From Streptomyces termitum (GTDB lineage: Bacteria; Actinomycetota; Actinomycetes; Streptomycetales; Streptomycetaceae), in contig NZ_BMUL01000010.1 in assembly GCF_014650175.1 (NCBI RefSeq), positions 124,001-188,000 of the forward strand: 64,000 nucleotides of DNA, written 5' to 3'. A program made the translations under genes and the position numbers. Below are positions 33,277-42,139 of the stretch, piece by piece; position 1 is the stretch's first letter, and every line of letters begins with the position of its first letter. Under the pieces are notes generated by a model. The model was given only the letters and a program-made list of their open reading frames with translations. It made no database searches and was not told where the DNA came from.

Positions 33277-34491
33277 TCAGGCGTGCGCCGGGACCGGCGC
33301 GGGATCGGCGGCGGGGACGGCCTCCTCGGGCCGGGGCCCGGCGTCGAGGAGGCGGCGCAGGAGGGCGGTGCGACGGGCCGCCTCGGCGCCGGGGGCGGAC
33401 ACGGTTCCCTCACCGGAGTCGGAGCCGGAGCCGGACGCGGACACAGGGCCGGTCCCGGACTCGGCCCCCGCCCCGGCCTCGGTGTCGGTCCCGGACTCGG
33501 TCTCAGTCCCGGTCTCGGCGAGGAGTGCCGCGAGGACCGCGATGCGGGCCTGGCCCGCCCGGAGGGTGCCGGTGAGCAGGGCGCCGGCCGCGACCAGGTC
33601 GACCGCGCCGCCGCCGGTGTAGATCTCGGCGAGCGGCCCGGAGGGGACGCGGGTGGTGACGGCCACGAGGACGCCCCGGGAGGTGGCCTCGGCGACGGCC
33701 TCGGCGATCTCCGGGGTGGCGTTGCCGGCCCCGGTGGCGACGAGGACGATGCCCCGGGCGCCGGCCGCGAGGGCGGCGTCGAGGTGCAGCCGGTCGCCGT
33801 CGGTGTGGTGGAAGACGACGTCCACCCGGGGCAGCGCGGGGCCGTCGGCGCCCGGCGCGGCGGTGCGGGCGGCGGGCGGCAGCGGGAGGGCGGCCGGGCG
33901 CTCGGGCCGGCGCTCGATGTCGACGCGGGAGAAGCCGACCCGGCCGAGCCGCCCGGCGGAGGGGTCGGCGAAGGCGTCGGCGGCGAGGGTCCGCGTCTTG
34001 ACGGTGCCCCGGGCGGCGTGGACGCGGCCGTCGAAGACGACGAGGACGCCGAGGCCGCGCACGCCGGCGGCGACCTGGAGGGCGTCGTACAGGTTGCCGG
34101 GGCCGTCGCCGTCGCCGCTGCCGAAGGGCTTCTGGGCGCCGGTGAGGACGACCGGGCGGGCGTCGTCGTGGTGCAGGTCGAGGAGGAAGGCGGTCTCCTC
34201 CAGGGTGTCGGTGCCGTGGGTGACCACCACCCCGTCGACGCCGGGGTCCGCCAGGGTCTCGTGGACCGTGCGGAGCAGGGCGAGCTGGTGGGCCGCGGTG
34301 AGGCGCGAGCTGTTGACGTTGAAGAGGTCGGTGACCTCGACGGTGACGCCCTCGGGGAGCGGCGCGGTGGCGAGGACGTCGTCGCCGGAGGCGTCGGCGG
34401 CGTAGCCGGTGCCCTGCCAGCGGCTGGCGATGGTGCCGCCGGTGCTGATGACGACGATCCGGCGGGGGGTGCCGTCGTTCGTCCGCTGCAT
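33277..34491 (-). CDS. L-asparaginase (type II fold) with low-complexity insert
   Basis: This 404-residue enzyme starts at ATG 34491 after GAAGGGCGG. It has ISTGGTIAS with the first catalytic Thr near residue 18 and VVTHGTDTLEETAFLLDL with the second Thr and Asp near residue 90, so the active site is complete. There is no signal peptide, so it is cytoplasmic. The last 70 residues hold an unusual run of Glu, Ser, Gly and Thr (ETGTETESGTDTE and similar) between the catalytic domain and the final helix. It is divergent from an Lrp/AsnC gene, a likely regulator. Confidence 0.88.
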   Translation of the reverse strand: MQRTNDGTPRRIVVISTGGTIASRWQGTGYAADASGDDVLATAPLPEGVTVEVTDLFNVNSSRLTAAHQLALLRTVHETLADPGVDGVVVTHGTDTLEETAFLLDLHHDDARPVVLTGAQKPFGSGDGDGPGNLYDALQVAAGVRGLGVLVVFDGRVHAARGTVKTRTLAADAFADPSAGRLGRVGFSRVDIERRPERPAALPLPPAARTAAPGADGPALPRVDVVFHHTDGDRLHLDAALAAGARGIVLVATGAGNATPEIAEAVAEATSRGVLVAVTTRVPSGPLAEIYTGGGAVDLVAAGALLTGTLRAGQARIAVLAALLAETGTETESGTDTEAGAGAESGTGPVSASGSGSDSGEGTVSAPGAEAARRTALLRRLLDAGPRPEEAVPAADPAPVPAHA

Positions 34492-34596
34492 GTTCGCCGC
34501 CCTTCGGGGGTCCGTTCACGGGGTCCGGGCCCGCGTGGGGCCCTCTCCGCAAGGTTAGGCCGGAAGAGTGAGCAGAGGATTGCTAAAACGGGCGGA

Positions 34597-34606
34597 GAAA
34601 TGTTTC
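34597..34606. promoter_or_regulatory. AT-rich dyad GAAATGTTTC before the Lrp/AsnC gene
   Basis: A 10-bp dyad (GAAA-TG-TTTC) lies in a markedly AT-richer patch, 22 nt upstream of the Lrp/AsnC start and in the divergent gap with asparaginase. It may be the regulator's own binding site. Confidence 0.35.
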
Positions 34607-34627
34607 ATCGTGGCAGATGATTGCCGC

Positions 34628-35092
34628 ATGGACCGAATCGATCTCCACATCTTGCGCGAGCTCCAGCAGGACGGCCGGCTGAGCAACCAGGAGCTGGCCC
34701 AGCGGGTCGGCCTGAGCCCCTCCCCCTGCCTGCGCCGGGTGCGCCAGCTGGAGCAGGACGGGGTGATCCGGGGGTACCGGGCGGTCATCGACCCGGAGGC
34801 GGTGGGGCGCGGCTTCGAGGTGCTCGTCTCGGTGGAGGTGCGGCGGGACCGGGAGACGGTGGAGGCGTTCGAGGCGGCGCTCCAGACGATCCCGGACGTG
34901 ATCGAGGCGTACCGCCTCTTCGGCAGCCCCGGGTGCCTGCTGCGGATCGCGGTGGCGGACCTCGCCGCGTACGAGCGGCTGTGGATCGAGCAGCTGACGG
35001 CGCTGGCCGGGGTCACCGAGGTGAACTCGCAGATCATCATGAAGCGCGTCAAGGAGCCGAAGGGGATGCCGGTGGACGTCCGGGGCGCCTGA
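34628..35092 (+). CDS. Lrp/AsnC family transcriptional regulator
   Basis: This 154-residue protein has an N-terminal helix-turn-helix (DRIDLHILRELQQDGRLSNQELAQRVGLSPSPCLRRVRQLEQDGVI) and a C-terminal RAM ligand-binding domain with the LFGSPGCLLRIAV and GVTEVNSQIIMKRVKE features. The start ATG 34628 places the HTH at the usual position; an in-frame start 60 nt upstream would add an atypical tail. It probably senses an amino acid and may control the divergent asparaginase gene and itself. Confidence 0.88.
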   Translation: MDRIDLHILRELQQDGRLSNQELAQRVGLSPSPCLRRVRQLEQDGVIRGYRAVIDPEAVGRGFEVLVSVEVRRDRETVEAFEAALQTIPDVIEAYRLFGSPGCLLRIAVADLAAYERLWIEQLTALAGVTEVNSQIIMKRVKEPKGMPVDVRGA

Positions 35093-35243
35093 GGCGGAAG
35101 CGACGCGGGACGGACCCGAAGGGTTGTCCTGGATGCGAAAAAGTCATCGAACGGCTCTCTCCCCGTAACACGGCGGGCCGCTCCCCCCTGCCATCCTCCC
35201 GGATGACACGTAGTCAACACGCGTAGAGCGCCTCCCCCTTGAG

Positions 35244-35277
35244 CCGGGGACGGCGCACGCCCGCGTGCCGTCCCCGG
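35244..35277 (+). promoter_or_regulatory. 5' UTR hairpin before the secreted nuclease gene
   Basis: Arms 35244-35254 and 35267-35277 pair perfectly over 11 bp and end at the GGAAAGGG ribosome-binding site of the nuclease gene. It could tune mRNA stability or translation. Confidence 0.45.
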
Positions 35278-35290
35278 GAAAGGGCCCCCC

Positions 35291-36091
35291 ATGTCGGTCG
35301 CACGGATACGCAGTCGGAAGGTCTGGGCCGCGCTCTCCGCCGCCCTCGTCGCCCTCACGCTCCCCGCGGTCGCGGCGTCCCCCGCCGCCGCCACCACGAC
35401 CGCGTACGACAGCACCTACTACAAGAACGCGGTCGGCAAGACCGGCGCCCCGCTCAAGTCCGCGCTGCACACCATCGTCAGCGACCAGAAGAAGATCTCG
35501 TACGACGCGGTCTGGAACGCCCTCAAGACCCTCGACCAGGACCCGAACAACTCCGCCAACGTCCTGCTCCTGTACAGCGGCACCTCGCGGAGCAAGAACC
35601 TCAACGGCGGCGCCGTCGGCAACTGGAACCGCGAGCACACCTGGGCCCAGTCGCACGGCGGCTTCGGCACCTCGGCCGGCCCCGGCACCGACCTGCACCA
35701 CCTGCGCGCGGCCGACGTCCAGGTCAACAGCGTCCGCGGCAACAAGGACTTCGACAACGGCGGCAGCCCGGTCGGCGGCGCCCCCGGCAGCTACACCGAC
35801 GCCGACTCCTTCGAGCCGCGCGACGCCGACAAGGGCGACGTGGCCCGGATGATCCTCTACATGGCCGTGCGGTACGAGGGCGGCGACGGCTGGCCGAACC
35901 TGGAGCCCAACGAGTCGACCGGCAACGGCAGCGTGCCCTTCCACGGCCGCCTCTCGGTCCTGAAGCGGTGGAACGAGCAGGACCCGCCGAGCGCCTTCGA
36001 GGAGCGCCGCAACGACCTCGTCTTCTCCACCTACCAGGGCAACCGGAACCCGTTCGTCGACCACCCCGAGTGGGTCGAGGCGATCTGGTAG
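35291..36091 (+). CDS. Secreted endonuclease I family nuclease
   Basis: This 266-residue protein starts at ATG 35291. A signal peptide ends near ASPAAATT. The body matches the endonuclease I (EndA/NucM) fold: NREHTWAQSHGGF contains the catalytic His, DLHHLRAADVQVNSVRGNKDFDNGG holds the metal-binding region, and the family ending FSTYQGNRNPFVDHPEWVEAIW is intact. It cuts DNA or RNA outside the cell, probably for phosphate and nucleotide scavenging. Confidence 0.9.
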   Translation: MSVARIRSRKVWAALSAALVALTLPAVAASPAAATTTAYDSTYYKNAVGKTGAPLKSALHTIVSDQKKISYDAVWNALKTLDQDPNNSANVLLLYSGTSRSKNLNGGAVGNWNREHTWAQSHGGFGTSAGPGTDLHHLRAADVQVNSVRGNKDFDNGGSPVGGAPGSYTDADSFEPRDADKGDVARMILYMAVRYEGGDGWPNLEPNESTGNGSVPFHGRLSVLKRWNEQDPPSAFEERRNDLVFSTYQGNRNPFVDHPEWVEAIW

Positions 36092-36120
36092 TCCGTCACC
36101 GCCGCCGGACGCCCGGCGCG

Positions 36121-36168
36121 ACCGGGGGCCGGAGCCCCGCCGAGGCGGGAACCCGGCCCCCGGTTTTG
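36121..36168 (+). terminator. Intrinsic terminator after the nuclease gene
   Basis: An outer stem of 12 bp (ACCGGGGGCCGG and its complement) encloses a smaller CCCCGCC/GCGGG hairpin and is followed by TTTTGGTTTG. This is one of the few sites in the window with a T-rich tail. Confidence 0.8.
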
Positions 36169-36200
36169 GTTTGTCGGACGATCCTCAATACGATCCGCCG

Positions 36201-37472
36201 ATGATCACGAGAAAACGGCTGGCGACCGGGGCCTGTGCGCTGCTCGTCGCCCTGACCGCCGCGCTGCTCCCCACCAGCGCGTCCGCCGACGAACCGGCGG
36301 CCAAGGAATCCCCCAAGGTCGAACTGGTCCTCGACGTCAGCGGCTCCATGCGGGCCCGCGACATCGACGGCAAGTCCCGGATGAGCGCCGCCAAGCAGGC
36401 GTTCAACGAGGTCCTGGACGCCGTCCCGGAAGAGGTCCGGCTCGGCATCCGCACCCTCGGCGCCGACTACCCCGGCGACGACCGCGAGCGCGGCTGCAAG
36501 GACACCCGCCGGCTCTACCCGGTCGGACCGCTCGACCGGACCGAGGCCAAGGCCGCCGTCGCCACCCTCGCCCCCACCGGGTGGACGCCGATCGGCCCCG
36601 CGCTCCTCGGCGCCGCCGACGACCTCGGCGAGGACGGCGCCACCAAGAGGATCGTCCTCATCACCGACGGCGAGGACACCTGCGCCCCGCTCGACCCCTG
36701 CCAGGTCGCCCGCGAGATAGCCGCCAAGGGCATCCACCTCGTGATCGACACCCTGGGCCTCGTCCCCGACGCCAAGACCCGGCAGCAGCTCACCTGCATC
36801 GCCGAGGCCACCGGCGGCACCTACACCTCCGTGCACCGCACCGACGAACTCTCCCGACGCGTCCGCCAGCTGGTGGACCGCGCCGCCGACCCGGTGGTCA
36901 CCCCGGTCGCCACCGAGGGCGGCGCCCGCTGCGCCGGCGCCCCGCAGCTCAAGCCCGGCCTCTACACCGACCGCGAGACCTTCGGCGAGCACCGCTGGTA
37001 CCGGGTCGACCTGCTGCCCGGCCAGGAACTGCGCGCCTCCGTCAGCATCTCCGCCGACCGGGCCGTGAACGACGACTACGGCGTGCTGCTGCGGGCGGTG
37101 ACCGTCCACGGCCGCGAGATCGTGCGCGGCTCCGAGGCCGGCGACGGCCGCACCGACGTCCTCTCCACCGGCCTGCGCTACCCCAAGCCCGCGCGGGACG
37201 GCGCCGACGCGGACAAGCCGGCCGCCGAGACCGTCTGCCTCCAGGTCAGCAACTCCTTCTCCGCTCCCCCGTCGGTCAAGACCACCCCCGGCATGCCGAT
37301 CGAACTGACCGTGGACGTCGTCGACGGCCCGGCGAGCGCCTCGGACGTGGCCTCCTTCGGCCTCGGCCGCGGCTGGTGGCTGCTCGGCGCGCTGGCGCTC
37401 GCCGGCTTCCTCGCCGGACTGATCTGGGGCTGGCTGTCCCGCTGGCGCTTCGCCGTCTGGAGGACCCACTGA
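36201..37472 (+). CDS. Membrane-anchored von Willebrand factor A domain protein
   Basis: This 423-residue protein has a signal peptide and then a VWA domain starting near residue 37. The complete MIDAS metal site is present: VELVLDVSGSMRAR, a TxxG region (GWTPIGPALL) and IVLITDGEDTC. A beta-rich domain follows, and a single membrane helix (WWLLGALALAGFLAGLIWGW) ends the protein, so the VWA faces outside. No ribosome-binding site precedes ATG 36201, and a TACGAT hexamer lies 7 nt upstream, so the mRNA may be leaderless. It overlaps the next gene by 1 nt. Confidence 0.85.
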   Translation: MITRKRLATGACALLVALTAALLPTSASADEPAAKESPKVELVLDVSGSMRARDIDGKSRMSAAKQAFNEVLDAVPEEVRLGIRTLGADYPGDDRERGCKDTRRLYPVGPLDRTEAKAAVATLAPTGWTPIGPALLGAADDLGEDGATKRIVLITDGEDTCAPLDPCQVAREIAAKGIHLVIDTLGLVPDAKTRQQLTCIAEATGGTYTSVHRTDELSRRVRQLVDRAADPVVTPVATEGGARCAGAPQLKPGLYTDRETFGEHRWYRVDLLPGQELRASVSISADRAVNDDYGVLLRAVTVHGREIVRGSEAGDGRTDVLSTGLRYPKPARDGADADKPAAETVCLQVSNSFSAPPSVKTTPGMPIELTVDVVDGPASASDVASFGLGRGWWLLGALALAGFLAGLIWGWLSRWRFAVWRTH

Positions 37473-38308
37473 TGCGTACCGCACGGATGCTCGCCGCGGC
37501 CGGTCTGGCCGCCGCCGCCCTGCTCGGCCCGGCCGCGCCCGGCGCCCTCGCCGACACGCCCGCGCCCAGCGCCTCCGCCGCGTCCGGCGAGAAGGCCGCG
37601 GGCCCCACCGAGGCCGGCACCACCTTCCGTACCGCCGCCGCCTTCCGGCCCGGTCAGGAGGCCACCGCGCAGGCCGCCACCGGCGACTACCTGTACTGGG
37701 TCTTCCCCGCCGACACCGGCGAACGGCCCACCGTGAAGGCCACCGTGACGCTCCCCGAGAGCGCCCTGCGGCACGGCCCCTCCACCTGGCGGGTGGACGT
37801 CTACGACGGGCTGCGCCGCCGCCAGCCGTGCATGTACGGGTCCCAGTCCCGCAGCGCCGCCAAGGAGACCGCGTCGCTGGAGCTCGCCTGCGTGCTGCGG
37901 CCCGTGCGGGCCTCCGCCGACGCCTGGGCCGACGACCCGCTGCCGGGCAGCTACTACGTGCGGCTGACCGTCACCGGCCTCCCGGAGGAGGACCTCGGGC
38001 AGTCGTTCTCCGCCCGGATCGGCGTCGACGTCTCCGACCGGGGCGGCCGGTACGCCACCGACGGGGCGCTCGCCGCCCCGCTGGTGCCCGGCGCGACCAC
38101 CGCCGAGATCGCCGAGGCCGAGGAGCAGGCCGACCGTCGCACCCCGGTGGAGGCCGCCGCCCCGGAGGACGGCTGGTCCTCCGGCTGGTGGTCCGACCGC
38201 TGGCTGTGGACCGCCGCCGGCGGCGTCCTCGCGGCGCTCGCCGGGATCGGCGGCTACGCCCTGACCCGGGGCTCGGGCCGGCCCTCCCGGGTCCCGCCCG
38301 CCGTCTGA
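37472..38308 (+). CDS. Membrane-anchored partner of the VWA protein, unknown function
   Basis: This 278-residue protein starts at ATG 37472, sharing one base with the previous stop codon, after GGAGGA. It has a signal peptide (MLAAAGLAAAALLGPAAPGALA), a beta-rich extracytoplasmic domain with TTFRTAAAFRPGQEATAQAATGDYLYWVFPA, and a C-terminal membrane helix (WTAAGGVLAALAGIGGYAL). The shared topology and coupling suggest it forms a complex with the VWA protein. The same TFRTA..F.PGQE-like stretch recalls C-terminal parts of VWA partners. No enzyme motif is visible. Confidence 0.7.
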   Translation: MRTARMLAAAGLAAAALLGPAAPGALADTPAPSASAASGEKAAGPTEAGTTFRTAAAFRPGQEATAQAATGDYLYWVFPADTGERPTVKATVTLPESALRHGPSTWRVDVYDGLRRRQPCMYGSQSRSAAKETASLELACVLRPVRASADAWADDPLPGSYYVRLTVTGLPEEDLGQSFSARIGVDVSDRGGRYATDGALAAPLVPGATTAEIAEAEEQADRRTPVEAAAPEDGWSSGWWSDRWLWTAAGGVLAALAGIGGYALTRGSGRPSRVPPAV

Positions 38309-38328
38309 ACCACGGCACCCGGATGACA

Positions 38329-38361
38329 CGGGGCCCCGCCGCACCGCGCGGCGGGGCCCCG
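38329..38361. terminator. Hairpin between convergent genes
   Basis: Perfect 14-bp arms (CGGGGCCCCGCCGC and its complement) with a 5-nt loop separate the VWA-partner gene from the convergent molybdenum hydroxylase genes. Confidence 0.75.
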
Positions 38362-38381
38362 CGCGTTTCCGCGCCGCCCGG

Positions 38382-38861
38382 TCAGCCCATCCGGCGGGCG
38401 CCCTCCAGGACAGCCTGCCGGATGCGGTGGTAGGTGCCGCAGCGGCAGATGTTGCGCAGCGCGTCGAGGTCGGCCTCGGTGACCTCGCGGCCCGCCTCCC
38501 GGGCCCGGCGGACGGCGTCGACCGCCGCCATGATCTGGCCGGGCTGGCAGTAGCCGCACTGGGCCACGTCGAGGTCGAGCCACGCCTCCTGCATCGGGTG
38601 CAGCTCGGCGCCCACCGTGTCCGGCAGGCCCTCGATGGTGGTGACCTCGTCGTCGGCGGCGAGCTCGCCGACCGGGACCGCGCACGGGGTGAACGCCCTG
38701 CCGTTGAGGTGGCTGGTGCAGGCCCGGCAGACGCCGACCCCGCAGCCGTACTTGGGCCCGGTGACGCCGAGGACGTCCCGCAGGACCCACAGGAGCCGCA
38801 CGTCGGACTCGACCTCGGCGGTGACGGCCTTGCCGTTGAGGATGAAGGTGTGCTGGGGCAC
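38382..38861 (-). CDS. (2Fe-2S)-binding subunit of a molybdenum hydroxylase
   Basis: This 159-residue protein starts at GTG 38861, 19 nt after the large-subunit stop. It carries two [2Fe-2S] clusters: the plant-ferredoxin type in GPKYGCGVGVCRACTSHLNG with a further Cys (TPCAVPV), and the helical type in QCGYCQPGQIM...CRCGTYHRI. It passes electrons from the molybdenum cofactor in the larger subunit. No FAD subunit is encoded here, as in isoquinoline 1-oxidoreductase and related two-subunit aldehyde dehydrogenases. Confidence 0.92.
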   Translation of the reverse strand: MPQHTFILNGKAVTAEVESDVRLLWVLRDVLGVTGPKYGCGVGVCRACTSHLNGRAFTPCAVPVGELAADDEVTTIEGLPDTVGAELHPMQEAWLDLDVAQCGYCQPGQIMAAVDAVRRAREAGREVTEADLDALRNICRCGTYHRIRQAVLEGARRMG

Positions 38862-38880
38862 GAAGGCACTCCGGGAGGGT

Positions 38881-41229
38881 CTAGAGGACGCGGTCGCGGC
38901 CGTCGGTCGGGGAGGCGGGGACCGGCGGGACGGCCGGGGCGGGCGTGAAGGGCAGCGGCTCGCCGTGGTTGACGGGGAAGACCGTCGGCATGGTGCCGGT
39001 GGCCCGGCCGTAGGCGCAGGCGGCGGAGGCCATGGCCGCCGCGACGGCCAGCTCGCCCGCGCCGCCGGGCCGGTCGCCGGTGGGCGGCATGACGACGATC
39101 TCCAGCTCCGGCGGGGTGTTCCACTGCCGGGTGTAGAAGTAGTTGTCCCAGCTGCTCTCCAGGAACCGGCCGTCCCTCAGGTGCAGTCCGGAGGTGAGGG
39201 CCAGGCAGACGCCGTCGGAGATGCCGCCCATCATCTGCGCCTGAAGGCCCCGCGGGTTGACCGCGAGGCCCACGTCCACCGCGCAGACCGCCTTGGTGAC
39301 GCGAGGACCGGTGTACGCGTCCGGGACGGTGCGGCCGGTGGTCTCCGGGCGGCAGTCGATCTCCATGAGGATCGCCACGTACGCGTGGTACTCGACGTGC
39401 ACGGCGAGGCCCTGCGCGGTGCCGGGGGCCATCGGCCGCCCCCACCGGCCGAGCTGGGCGACCTTGTCGAGGACGGCCCGCGCCCTGGGCTCCTTCAGCA
39501 GCCTGCGGCGCAGCGCGTAGCCGTCCTCGCCGAGCTGCCGGGCCAGTTCGTCGAGGACGAGCTCCTGCGCGGTGCGCACGTTGGGCGAGTAGATGTTGCG
39601 CATCGAGCCGGTGTTGTAGCCCTTGTCGGTCTCGGCGAGGAGCTGGGTGGTGACGCCGAGGTGGTAGGGGCTGATCTGGGTGAGCTGGAACATCGTCTCG
39701 GAGAAGGTGAGGTCCGCGACCGGCAGCCGGGCCGCCTCGGCGGTGAGGACCTCGCCGATGCCGTGGCCGAAGTCGGTGGCGACCGAGGTGTGCCGCTGCT
39801 CGTAGCTGAGGACCTCGCCCAGCGAGTGGGTGGCCCGGACCCGCGAGGTGGACATCGGGTGCGTACGGCCCTGCCGGAAGTCGTCGGTGCGGTGCCACAT
39901 CAGCTTCACCGGCTTGCCGAGCTTCTGCGAGATCTCGGCGGCCTCGTGCGCGGCGTCGTGGAAGAGCTTGCGGCCGAAGGAGCCGCCGCCCTCGGTGACG
40001 TGCACCTTCACCGCGGAGACCGGCAGGCCGAGCCGGAGCGCGATCTGCTCCTGGGCGACGATCGGGGCCTTCATCGAGCCCCAGATCTCGGCGGAGCCGG
40101 GGCGGACGTCGGCGATGGCGCAGTTGGTCTCCAGGGCGCCGTTGCTGGCGAAGTGGAAGGTGAAGCGGGCGTCGACGGCCTTGGTGAGCAGCGGGAGCGG
40201 CGGGACGACGAGCGGGAGTTCGGCCCGGCGCAGCTCGGCGAGGACGGTGGCGTCGGTGGCGCCCTCGGCGGTGCCCGGCGCCCAGTCGACGTCGAGGGCG
40301 CGGACCGCGTCGACGCACTGGCCGAAGGTGCGGGCGCGGACGGCGACGCCGGTGGAGACGGTGACGACGTCGGTGACGCCGGGCATGGCCCGGACGGCGG
40401 CAGCGTTGGCGACCGAGCGGACGGTGCCGTTGAGGGTGGGCGCCCTGCACACCATGGTGGGCAGGGCGCCCTCGACGAAGAGGTCCATGGCGAACTTCTT
40501 GCGCCCGGTGACGGCGTCGAGGGCGTCGAGGCGGCGGCGGGCGGTGCCGATGACCCGGAAGTCGGCGCGGTCCTTGAGGGAGACGGTGACGGCGGTGCCG
40601 GTCACCGAGGCGGCGCGGGCGGCGAGTTCGCCGTAGCCGAGGACGGCGCCGGCCGGGGAGAGGACCGTGCCGGCCTTGGTGGTGAGGGTGGAGACGGCCT
40701 CGCCGAGGACGAGGGAGGCGGCGCGCAGCAGCCGGCCGCGGGCGACGGCGGCGGCCACCCGGATCGGGGTGTAGGTGGAGAAGGTGGTGTTGGAGCCGCC
40801 GGTGAGCTGGTTGAAGAGGAGTTCGGGGCGGGCGTCGGCCAGGGTCACCCGCACCTTCTCCAGCGGCAGGTCGAGTTCCTCGGCGATGAGCATCGCGGAG
40901 GAGGTGGTGACGCCCTGGCCGACCTCGGCGCGCGGCAGCGCGAAGTGGGCGGTGCCGTCCGGGTCGAGCCTGATGGTGATCAGGCCGCTGGTCGGCAGCG
41001 CGGCGGCGGTCAGCAGCTCGTTGAGGTCGAGCAGTTCGGCCGGACCCGGCAGGGAGGGCACGACGGCGGCGGCCTCGTGCGGGGCGAGGGCCTCGGCACC
41101 GGCCTGGGCGGCGACGGTGAGGGTGGGCGCGGCGAGCACGTACCCGAGGAAGCGGCGGCGGCCGACGCCGGGCCCCTCCGGGGTCGGGGGGCTCTGTTCG
41201 TCGTCGCGCGCGGGATGCCGCCTCGCCAT
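38881..41229 (-). CDS. Molybdenum-cofactor-binding large subunit, isoquinoline oxidoreductase-like
   Basis: This 782-residue protein starts at ATG 41229. A twin-arginine signal (VGRRRFLGYVLAAP) near residue 20 indicates export. Molybdopterin-binding motifs include TEGGGSFGRKLFHDAA (the Q/G-rich MPT loop), GSMKAPIVAQEQIALRL and the C-terminal GGAGELAVAAAMASA, where the Glu is the catalytic base of the xanthine oxidase family. The fold matches IorB-type subunits of periplasm-facing aldehyde or N-heterocycle oxidoreductases. It partners with the following iron-sulfur protein. The substrate is unknown, and no dedicated XdhC-like chaperone adjoins it. Confidence 0.87.
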   Translation of the reverse strand: MARRHPARDDEQSPPTPEGPGVGRRRFLGYVLAAPTLTVAAQAGAEALAPHEAAAVVPSLPGPAELLDLNELLTAAALPTSGLITIRLDPDGTAHFALPRAEVGQGVTTSSAMLIAEELDLPLEKVRVTLADARPELLFNQLTGGSNTTFSTYTPIRVAAAVARGRLLRAASLVLGEAVSTLTTKAGTVLSPAGAVLGYGELAARAASVTGTAVTVSLKDRADFRVIGTARRRLDALDAVTGRKKFAMDLFVEGALPTMVCRAPTLNGTVRSVANAAAVRAMPGVTDVVTVSTGVAVRARTFGQCVDAVRALDVDWAPGTAEGATDATVLAELRRAELPLVVPPLPLLTKAVDARFTFHFASNGALETNCAIADVRPGSAEIWGSMKAPIVAQEQIALRLGLPVSAVKVHVTEGGGSFGRKLFHDAAHEAAEISQKLGKPVKLMWHRTDDFRQGRTHPMSTSRVRATHSLGEVLSYEQRHTSVATDFGHGIGEVLTAEAARLPVADLTFSETMFQLTQISPYHLGVTTQLLAETDKGYNTGSMRNIYSPNVRTAQELVLDELARQLGEDGYALRRRLLKEPRARAVLDKVAQLGRWGRPMAPGTAQGLAVHVEYHAYVAILMEIDCRPETTGRTVPDAYTGPRVTKAVCAVDVGLAVNPRGLQAQMMGGISDGVCLALTSGLHLRDGRFLESSWDNYFYTRQWNTPPELEIVVMPPTGDRPGGAGELAVAAAMASAACAYGRATGTMPTVFPVNHGEPLPFTPAPAVPPVPASPTDGRDRVL

Positions 41230-41440
41230 GGGGATCGCCTTTCGACGCTGCTGTCGTCCCGGCCCGGCGGCCGGTCCTTCGCGGGTGCGGGGGCGATCAT
41301 CCCGCATCCAAGGGTGCGGCGAGGCCGGTTCGGTGGAGAAAGCGTGCGGGGTCGGTGCTGGTCAGCGGCACTCTCCGTCAGGTGCGCCGGGTTTCCCCGC
41401 CGTACGGGGCCGGGCGGCGGGACGGCGTAGGGTGCCGGGC

Positions 41441-42139
41441 ATGACCGAGACCTCCTCCCGCGCGGGCGGGCCCCGCGCCGACGCCGTCCGCCGCTCGTAC
41501 GACACCGTCGCCGCCGACTACCACCGGCTGCTGGAGGGGCATCTGGAGACCGTGCCCCGGGACCGGGCGGTGCTGGAGCTGTTCGCGCGGGAGGTGGCGG
41601 CGGAGGCGGCGGCCGGGCGGATCCCGGCGGCGGTCGCGGACCTGGGCTGCGGGACCGGGCGGGTGACGCGCCATCTGCGGGACCTGGGCGCCGAGGTGTT
41701 CGGGGTGGACCTCTCCCCCGGGATGGTGGCGGTGGCCCGGGAGGCGTATCCGGGACTGCGGTTCGAGGTCGGGTCGATGACGGCGCTCGACCTGCCGGAC
41801 GGCGCGCTCGGCGGCGTCCTGGCCTGGTACTCGACCGTCCACCTGGACGAGCCGGAACTCGCTCTCGTACTAAGGGAGTTCGCGCGGGTGCTGGCTCCGG
41901 GCGGGCGGCTGCTGCTCGCCTTCAAGGCGACGGGCGGGCCGGAGCGCGAGCACCGGCGGCTGGAGCGGGCCTACGGGCACGCGGTGGAGCTGGACGTCTA
42001 CCGGTGGGCGCCGGAGCGGATCGCCCGCCTGCTGGCGGCGGCCGGGCTGGTGGAGTCGGCGCGGCTGGTGTGCGAGCCGGGCCCCGGGGACGCCTCGCCC
42101 CAGGGCTTCGTCCTGGCCCGCAGGCCGCGCACGGCCTGA
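41441..42139 (+). CDS. Class I SAM-dependent methyltransferase
   Basis: This 232-residue protein contains the SAM-binding motif VADLGCGTGRVTRHLRDLG near residue 70, then VFGVDLSPGMVAVAREAYP, and the post-II region ALGGVLAWYSTVHLDEPELALVLREFARVLAPGGRLLLAF. It starts at ATG 41441. The substrate is unknown and no partner gene is evident. A rare CTA Leu codon occurs near 41869. A minus-strand open frame overlaps its end. Confidence 0.85.
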   Translation: MTETSSRAGGPRADAVRRSYDTVAADYHRLLEGHLETVPRDRAVLELFAREVAAEAAAGRIPAAVADLGCGTGRVTRHLRDLGAEVFGVDLSPGMVAVAREAYPGLRFEVGSMTALDLPDGALGGVLAWYSTVHLDEPELALVLREFARVLAPGGRLLLAFKATGGPEREHRRLERAYGHAVELDVYRWAPERIARLLAAAGLVESARLVCEPGPGDASPQGFVLARRPRTA

